A stretch of DNA of 64,000 bases, from assembly GCA_037176705.1 (NCBI GenBank), contig CM073889.1, positions 106,533,890 to 106,597,889 of the forward strand, given 5' to 3'. Position 1 is the first letter of the stretch, and every line of letters starts with the position of its first letter. Of the stretch, positions 57,022 to 64,000 are shown piece by piece. Source of the DNA: Molossus alvarezi (taxonomy: Eukaryota > Chordata > Mammalia > Chiroptera > Molossidae). The position numbers were made by a program, and so were the translations under genes. Below the pieces are notes generated by a model, which did not search any database, had not been told where the DNA came from, and saw only the letters and a list, made by a program, of their open reading frames with translations.

Positions 57022-57150
57022 GGTGAAAAACAAGAGAAGAGGCATATAAACATGTAGACAGTTGTAACTTTATCCTAAGGGACACAGAGCACCATTAAGG
57101 CTTTTGAGCAAGCTACTGATGTGATCATATGTGACTATGAATAGTATCAC
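57022..57150 (-). repeat. L2, right part (split by L1)
   Basis: ACTTTATCCTAAGGGACACA, ACCATTAAGGCTTTTGAGCA and CTGATGTGATCATATGTGAC continue the reverse L2 that is interrupted at 53,069. Confidence 0.6.
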
Positions 57151-59312
57151 GATTAATGCAAAAGGAACGTCTACATTTTGCAAATACTCCTATTAACATA
57201 TATGGGGCCCTCAAGGTTGTTTATATTTTCTCAAGCAATGTCTGGAAGGCATCAGGTGCAAAAGAGCATGATCAAAGGCCATCTTGCTAAACCACTCTTC
57301 AAAACCAGATTCTCTCTTGCAGTTGCAAGGTCTGGTCTGCCTTCTGTCTTGGCAAGGGGCATGATCTAGAAGCATAGAGGCTGGTTCAGATTTGAGGAAG
57401 ATCAAATTAATCAAGTTTAAAATATTCACTGTCCTGAATAACATAAGCTACCAGTCAGAGCAATCTTGTTTCAGCCAAGATTCAGTCTGCAAGACTCGTC
57501 GCTGCCTGGTCCCTGGAACTGGAGCCGCAGGAAGCAGGTTATGAAGTTTTAACACCGTTCTTGGTCATTCTGTAGTTGGATGACGTGCAATATTGACAGA
57601 CGACCCTCAGATGACCAATGGAACACGGGCTCTGAGGAAGGACTCACAGACTTTCTAGTGGTCCTTTATGAAGCCACAGTAAGTGAGTTTAGTGACAGAT
57701 AAATTCTCTCTCTCTCTCTCCCTCCCACCCTCTCTCTTGTGAACTGGCTCTGTTAACTTCATCTGATACTGTCCAGAAAAGTGGGTGCCCAGTGACAGCA
57801 CATGCTCATGCTTCCTGACCCAGGCTCCCACGTGGTCCACGGGAACTCCATTTCAACATTTGACAGAGCCATTGTTAATTGACTCTGTTTTCATTGTTTG
57901 TTTGATTTTATAACTAAACTAGTCTCCAAGGAGTAAACTTTCTAGCCCACCATATGTACTATATAGTTAATTATAACACACTCCCTCTCTTACCCATGGA
58001 CCCTGAACATAAGGATGTTTCTAGTCTGCATATGGTGAACAATACTGTCCGTGCATTCTCCCCTCGACGCGTTTTCTAGAGCCCCACACAGTGGACATTA
58101 ATGACTTCTTTGGGCCCCTTCTGGTTTCACCAGATGAATAAAAATAAAAATAAGCAGCTGTCATACTTTAACTAAAAAAAAAAAAAAAAAAAGACAGAAA
58201 AGAAAAGAAATTCACAAAGCCTATTTCAATTTGGAGAAGTATTTGGCTTAGAGAGGAGGGAATCGGCTGTACCATCGATGGCAAAGAGCTCACTTACTAA
58301 TGCTCCACTTCCTGACATTTAATTTGCACAATTTGTCTCTTATTATCTGGCAACTCTCAGAAGATTTTGGAAGCAGGATAAAAGAAGGCAGAAACCTAAT
58401 AAGCAGTAAGATTAAAAGTGAAAACGTGGGGGCACCAAGCGAGGAGTCAGATAACTAAGTTCCAGACCGTGCCGGGCCATCAACACCTGTTGACAAAGCA
58501 ATCCGACCAGAAAACAGCCATAAAAGGAAACCCAGCGGAAGGGTAGCCAGAAGACAACACACAAGAATCAAACAAAAGCCACTTATGTAAGTTATCCAGC
58601 ACTTTCAACACCATGGAACTCATTCAAGTCTAAACTTAGATGTGATCTATCTGAGAATATTACCATACACCTAGATAGGGAAAATTGCATATTTTCCATC
58701 ATAAAAAAAATATCAAAATGTTTTATCTGTGCTTCTGCAATTCAAAAATGACTGAAGCTGTGAACTTCAAATTTGGCAAGATTGTAGGCCTCATTAAGGA
58801 AGGGAATGGAAGCCAATTTTGAAGAAAAATAGTTTCCTATTTTTGAGTGTAGATGGTGGAAACAATAAGAGTTGAGCTGAAGATGAGGAACATTTCCTCT
58901 GCTGCTTTAGCTCCCATTTGGATAAAGATTATTAACCAGAGATAAAATGAGGCACGTCTTGTTTTTGACTCATAAATGAAAACATCTTTCCTGACTTCTC
59001 TCTTTGTTTGTCTTCCACTTTTCTAATTCAAACTTCGATTTGTTAACATGAAGGCAAGATGTATGATTAAAACACCTCAAAAATCAGGTCATCCCTGAAA
59101 GGACGTTACATTGTCCAGCTTAGATCTGGGGTGCTCTGTCCCCAGGTGTTTTCGGATTAAATGGCTCTGGTGCAAAATGCAGGATGTGCAAGGGATGAAA
59201 ATAATACTGTTAAAGGAAATGTAACTTTGGAATTTCCTGATTTAACTGCAAAGATTTCAGTCTTAACACTGTGTCAATATTGGTTTTAAATATATACATG
59301 TTTGTTTATTGG
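57151..59312. other. unique non-coding DNA
   Basis: About 2.2 kb. A TC/CCCT-rich patch lies at 57,702-57,740 and a 19-20 A run near 58,173-58,192 (possibly a microsatellite or an old tail, without a recognisable body). No exon recognised. Confidence 0.45.
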
Positions 59313-59334
59313 CGCACACACACACACATAACAC
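59313..59334. repeat. short (CA)n tract
   Basis: About 22 bp of CA-type sequence, with one interruption after it. Confidence 0.7.
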
Positions 59335-60319
59335 ACAGGAATCCCATCCATAAAATGCACCCACATCTGTGGTTAAACACAGCAGCTGTTTAACAGCCCA
59401 GTATCACATTCGGAAAACATTGGGACCTGAATTAAAAATCCCATATCCAGTGCAACGGGAACTGAGGTCCTGTGTTAGGAATGCTGTCTTGAGAGCTCTC
59501 CAAGATTCTCCCAGACAGACCCCTGTGTCAAATTCACAGCATTTCCCCCAAAATTGCAATCAATCATGAAAGACCCTGACTTAATTCCTTGCTGTAATAA
59601 CTGTATCGTGATAAATACTTTGAAGGCCAGTTCAAAGTCAGACCAGGGCAATTTAAAGTCTGCTAAATGTGTACAATGACCGTTCCAAGATCTCTGCAAC
59701 ACCGATGAACAGAAGCAGCAGAAACAATGAGAAGACTCTGTCCCGTGACCACCAAAGAAAAGGCCTCCCAGGAGCAAGTGTCCCACAGGAGCTGGCTCAG
59801 GGGCCAGAGCTCGCCTCGGGCAGCCTTCCACACCACGGCACCTCCTTTGGCTACACTTCGTGTCCGATAACCTGCGTAAGAATAATCTTGGAAATAACAG
59901 AGGAAATACATAGCAATCTGCAAGCACACCCATACTCATCAGGACACGGGTCATCTTCAATGTGAAGCCACCTTTACTTAATGATTTTTGTCACTGACTG
60001 AGGTTACTGGAGAGCCTGCCAATGGGTACACGAAGGAGAAAGCAAGTCATTTTCCTGTCGCCTACAACTGCCCCAAACTCCAGCTGCAGAGATGAGACAC
60101 GTTCATGACAAATGAGTTTGCAGATTTTTGTTTCTGTGTTTCTCACTGAATTTTCCTTTTTCTCTGTGCACATTTTCTTTTTTTCTTTTTTCTAATTTTG
60201 CTTTTTAACATGTGAGTTAAATCAGAGCATCTCACACCCTAGGACTGCATTTTCCTCCCAACAGCTGCACAGTGAATTCCAATTTCCCTCGCCTGGCACT
60301 CAAGGCCCTCTATAATCTG
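59335..60319. other. unique non-coding DNA
   Basis: A 161-codon minus-strand frame at 59,475-59,960 has no recognised domain and overlaps frames on the other strand, so I do not call it a gene. Confidence 0.4.
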
Positions 60320-60735
60320 ATTTATTCATTCCTCATTCATTTATTCATACATTCACTTATTCAGTTTGTCATTACATCCACATTTATTAAGCATCTATTA
60401 TGTCCAAGATATAATGATAGTGATCCGAAATACGTGAACAAGATGCATTATTTGCATTGAGGAACTTAGAGTCTAGCACGAAGCACACACAATAACTCTT
60501 AATTACAGTGAGGTAACATGGGCTAAGACGGAGCAATGGATGAGGCACCATGGGACAATGGAGAGCGACGCGCCTAATTTTGCCATCAAGGAGGTGTGAG
60601 GTATGAGCTAAGGTTCAAAGCCTGAGCGGGAATGACCAGGACATGCAGAATGAGGTCACAAGGGCTGTTATAAGTAGAGGGACCACTTTGAGCAAAGTCA
60701 CTGGGCGGAGAAGGCAAGGTGGGAGAATCCGGCAT
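60320..60735 (-). repeat. L2, longer fragment
   Basis: Reverse L2 from the tail inward: TTCCTCATTCATTTATTCAT, ACATTTATTAAGCATCTATT, ATTGAGGAACTTAGAGTCTA, CAAGGAGGTGTGAGGTATGA, GGTTCAAAGCCTGAGCGGGA and TGAGCAAAGTCACTGGGCGG, in the usual order. Confidence 0.8.
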
Positions 60736-61242
60736 TTCAGTATAGCCATGCCTATGCTAGGTGGATCTAGTTAACCTAGAAAGAATCTAGTTAACTTGTA
60801 TTTTTGTAAAAATCACTTGAGGAGAGTGTGCAACGGGGAACTGTGCCTGAGGAATGTCATCCCCCTCATTTCCTGTCATTCTGCTTTTCCCAAAGCTACC
60901 GAGTTCAACAAATGCAGCAAATGGAAACCCCTTCTCCAACCCAGGCGTGCAAGTCTATCTAAACTTTAATGCAACTCCCCTGTCCTCAGGGAATCCAGAA
61001 TTCTCCTCCCCTTTCCCAAGATCTTAAATTCCTCAGGGGCAGTGCCTGGAGAATCTCCTCCATTTTATCTGCTCCACAGTTTCATAGGGGCCCCGTCCTG
61101 TGCCTTTATAAATGCCCCAAAGCATGGTAGACAATGAAACCAATCCCCACGGACCAAAATGTTACATTCCTTCATATGCTCTTTCCTTTACACCAAACGC
61201 TTTGCACTTAGTATTTTCGCAAGTCTTCTTAGCCAGGACTTG
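60736..61242. other. unique non-coding DNA
   Basis: Nothing recognised. Confidence 0.4.
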
Positions 61243-61379
61243 GGTAGATCACCTGGAGATCTTGTTACTTTTCTAATTCTGATTCAGGTCAGTATGAGGT
61301 GGGGCCTGAGCTCCTGTATCCCAGCAAGTTCCCAGATGATGCCAATGCTGCTGACCCATGGACCACACTTTGGAGTAGC
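61243..61379. mobile_element. MER5A-type hAT-Charlie fragment
   Basis: GATCACCTGGAGATCTTGTT, TTCTAATTCTGATTCAGGTC, GGTGGGGCCTGAGCTCCTGT, CAGCAAGTTCCCAGATGATG and CCAATGCTGCTGACCCATGG, ending in GACCACACTTTGGAGTAGCT. This is the well-known MER5A order. A short, old non-autonomous DNA transposon. Confidence 0.88.
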
Positions 61380-63780
61380 TGGAATCTGCAGGTCAGTCAT
61401 GACCTACTTCTGAGACTTGGCTTCTCTATTATTAATGTATTATTTGGGGTTTTAAAAAAATTATTCAGTTATTCATGTAACTCAAGAATATCAACTCTTT
61501 GAAGGCAAAAAAAGATGCCTCCACGTTCTTGCACTTCGCACGTAAAGGTTGGCTCGTTGTCACTATGGTTTGTTCCAACTGATTTGCTCACCGTACGCCT
61601 CATGTTGCTGGAAACCCTTTTCTGGCTGTCGGCTGTCCTCAGATTCGGTTCAGACTCCTCAGATGATGACACAAAGGTCACGTGCGACCTGGCCCCCGTT
61701 CCCTCTCTAACCTGATCCCTCTCCTGCACCCCCTCTTGCTCTGTGACCCTATCTTCAATTATGGGACGCTTTCTTATTCCCATGGCGGGCTGGGGGAATG
61801 CCTGACTATTGTGCAAGATGTTGGCTGGCCTGAGGACTCTGGGGAACTAAGGAAAGGTGGGAAATAGGTCCGATTTCTTTCACACTCGAATTCTAGTCCA
61901 GATAAAAGGCTCTCCAGAACCCAGATACAGGCAGGACTTCTCCTCGTATCGGATGCCACAAGAAGCTAAGCCGTGTACCCCTGGGGTCCTCTGTCCTCTC
62001 GTCCCCATTTCTGTATCCATTCACTGGTTAATCTCAGCTTTGGCTATGGTCTTCTGTCCTCTGGTCTAACTTCTGATGACTTTTCTCTCACTACATTATC
62101 ATCCTGGGAATTGGGGGTTTCTCTCAGAGTGTCTATCTGTGGCCTTTGTTTCTCTTCCTTCAAAAGTTTTTCTTCCAGGCCTTCGTCCCTAGCTCTCTCT
62201 TTCCTTTGGCCCCCTGTGCTCAGCTGCCCTTCTGGTAACGTGGTGCATGGTTGACAATGAAGAGCTTTCTTTTCCCAATCGGCCGAGGTGTACACTTCAA
62301 GTTTGTTTTTCAAGTTTATTCTTCTTCTACCAGCTATCATCCTATAAAACTGGATGTTAGGTCTTCATTGGCTCCCACACACCATTTAGCATGTCTTGTT
62401 TTTTTTTTTAACTCATCTTTATTGTTGAATGTATAGCATGTCTTCCTCTCTTCCCTCATCTTAATTAAAGCCTGTTGTTATACTCAAATGTACAAATTAG
62501 AACAAATTTTACGTACATTCCCTTTTATAGTTCCTAGCGACTGGCAGGTGAGCATGGACGTGAATACAGTGCCTGAGGATATCACAGGCTCCAGCTGCTA
62601 CCTGCTCCGGCGACCTCGATGGGGTGTGCGGACAGGCAGCCCAGGTGGGCTCAAGGCTGGAGTTCTGACAAGTGTTGTACCCACTGGAGAACTGATCCAA
62701 TCAGAGCTTCTTGAGAGGCAAAATGACATCAGTGAAGGTTTCCCTCTTTAGCAGGTCGCAGATGGCTTTCCCCTAAGCCATTCAAAATCTAAAGACTCAT
62801 CGGAAACTTAAGGGAAATCCTCACCCAGCTGCTCTGTCCCCTGAACAACTTGCCTTTCATTAGGCTGGTGGCTCAGCGCTTGGCAGGAGGGTTTCGTCCA
62901 GGTGTGGGGGCTTCAGGCCCCGGCACACCCTTCCTCTTGGGTGGTGGCCTGGAGCTTGTCATCAGAAGACACAGGGCAAGAGTGCTTCGAGGCTCTTTAG
63001 ATGATACTAGCATCTTGCTCAAATGTCCTCTTGGGCAGATGCCTGTTTTCTTTACGCATTACATTAGCATGCTGAGGATATGTTTTCTCATGAGAAGTCG
63101 AGAAGAGCTGACACCTTCTGCAGGAATGGCCAGGTTCTGTTCAGCCGTGATGCTCCCGAGAGGAGCGTGGCATATCAGCCTGGTTCCCAGTCACAAGCCC
63201 AAGGAAACTGCATGGAACCCAAAGGAATCCAGCTATGGTCCACCTAGCATTTCAGTCCAAACTGGGAGCTCTTCTCTTCAGCAGCCACACTACCCTCAGT
63301 GGACACTGTTTAGTGGCGAGAAAGGTTCGCATGGCACTAGGTGTGAAGAAATGGGGAACAGCTAAGCTAAACCGGGGAATCATCAGAAATGCAGATGAGA
63401 AGATTGCTCGATTCCAGGGGAAGGACAGTAGGAAGAAAAGTCACCGTGCATGCAGATCAGAGGCCTGCTGTGCACCATGATATTGGAAAGAATTTTGACC
63501 ATGGTTTCAACTTTATAACAACTTTTAATGCATTACAGATGCCTTGTAATTCAAGGCCCCACTTACATATAGGAATTAAAACGTATCGATTCGCCGCCTC
63601 CTTTACATTTCAATGTAAGGGTGGTGAAAGGAAGAAGCTGCATTTTTCTTTCTATCACTTTCCTGCAAAAGGGGGTAAAGACAAACACAGGTGCTTTAAA
63701 ATTTTCAAGGTGCAGACTAAATTACACGATGCCCAGGAGTGTGCAGTAGCATTTCTTTGTTTGAGCATGGAATAAAAGAC
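61380..63780. other. unique non-coding DNA, unassigned
   Basis: About 2.4 kb. 61,685-61,750 is faintly like an old LINE (L2/L3) remnant. Overlapping plus-strand frames at 62,488-63,775 (up to 171 codons) show no domain I recognise. They overlap in different frames, as expected of chance or a very decayed copy. A T-rich run lies near 62,400. Confidence 0.4.
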
Positions 63781-63940
63781 AGATAATTAGGAAATTGGGA
63801 GTCTATTAATTTTCCAAATTTACTCATGCAAGAACCACTGAGCTATGGTGATATTTGCTTACCTCGTCATTATGCAAAAATATATTAGCTAATTATTTTG
63901 ACTAATGCAATTAAGATATGCATATTTAGCATAAACCATA
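63781..63940. promoter_or_regulatory. AT-rich cluster of homeodomain/POU-like motifs (candidate enhancer)
   Basis: Within about 160 bp: ATAATTAG (63,783-63,790), TATGCAAA octamer-like (63,871-63,878), GCTAATTATT (63,888-63,897), TGCAATTAAG (63,906-63,915) and ATGCATATTTAGCAT (63,918-63,932). No repeat family recognised. Such motif density is typical of conserved developmental enhancers, but AT-rich DNA also gives these words by chance. Conservation cannot be seen here. Confidence 0.3.
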
Positions 63941-64000
63941 CAATAGAAATGTTACAGTCAGCAATTGCTGGGTTGCGCTCATGGGTAGCAGAGAGGCAAA

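Noticed and set aside
58150..58200. A-run as the tail of a processed pseudogene
   Set aside because: No recognisable gene body precedes it and no target-site duplication was found.
62488..63775. Cluster of plus-strand frames near the right end, considered as a processed pseudogene
   Set aside because: No frame matches a protein family I know. No poly-A tail plus target-site duplication was found to mark a retrocopy.

Overview
This is nuclear DNA from a mammal, almost certainly a bat of the suborder Yangochiroptera (vesper-bat-like). The main reason is the SINE content. At least thirteen copies carry a tRNA-like head (GGCTCAGCGGTTAGAGC A box, GGGTTCGGTTCC B box), and most of the full-length ones continue into the VES body (GTTGCAGTTTGTCCCCGGCC..., ATCGATGTTTCTCTC...). 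A short mariner-type DNA element, L1 3' ends of carnivore/bat type, and old mammalian MIR, L2, hAT-Charlie and MaLR-like fragments agree with this. I found no protein-coding gene and no cellular RNA gene that I can defend. Every long open frame is a shadow of a stop-free simple repeat, a transposon remnant, or a chance frame. The window looks intergenic or intronic.

Layout. 0-8.6 kb: mostly unique DNA with one VES SINE, a TCTA microsatellite, an alternating TG/CG tract and a 56-bp tandem duplication. 8.68-10.19 kb: an unbroken 1.5-kb homopurine tract. 10-28 kb: unique DNA sprinkled with MIR, L2, LTR-like and hAT fragments and four tRNA-SINE copies. 28-31.9 kb: a decayed, old L1 carrying a nested 130-bp mariner-type element with intact terminal inverted repeats. 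32-37 kb: mostly unique, one young VES copy, and an LTR-like repeat. 37.46-40.06 kb: a 2.6-kb G-rich minisatellite (19- and 23-bp units) that appears to have grown inside an L2 element and contains a second-order duplication 1,221 bp apart. 44.76-46.63 kb: a 5'-truncated L1 with a 71-bp templated internal duplication. 47.92-48.43 kb: a CpG island with two tandem splice-donor-like motifs, the best candidate for a transcript start. 48.5-50.6 kb: a cluster of young SINE insertions, including a 'tail-only' insertion. 53.07-57.01 kb: an L1 that split an older L2, lost its reverse-transcriptase region, and later received a SINE and a tRNA-half-only SINE. 57-64 kb: mostly unique DNA with L2 and hAT remnants, ending in an AT-rich cluster of homeodomain/POU-like motifs.

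The parts do not form a pathway. What can be read is an insertion history. Ancient L2, MIR, LTR and hAT copies came first, then old L1, then the mariner and younger L1s, then VES SINEs, several with near-perfect target-site duplications. Tandem-repeat growth occurred at three or four loci. The most interesting items are the minisatellite born inside L2, the homopurine block, the template-switch scar in L1, the half-SINE and tail-only retrocopies, and the CpG island. Repeat family names rest on recalled consensus features, not on a database search.
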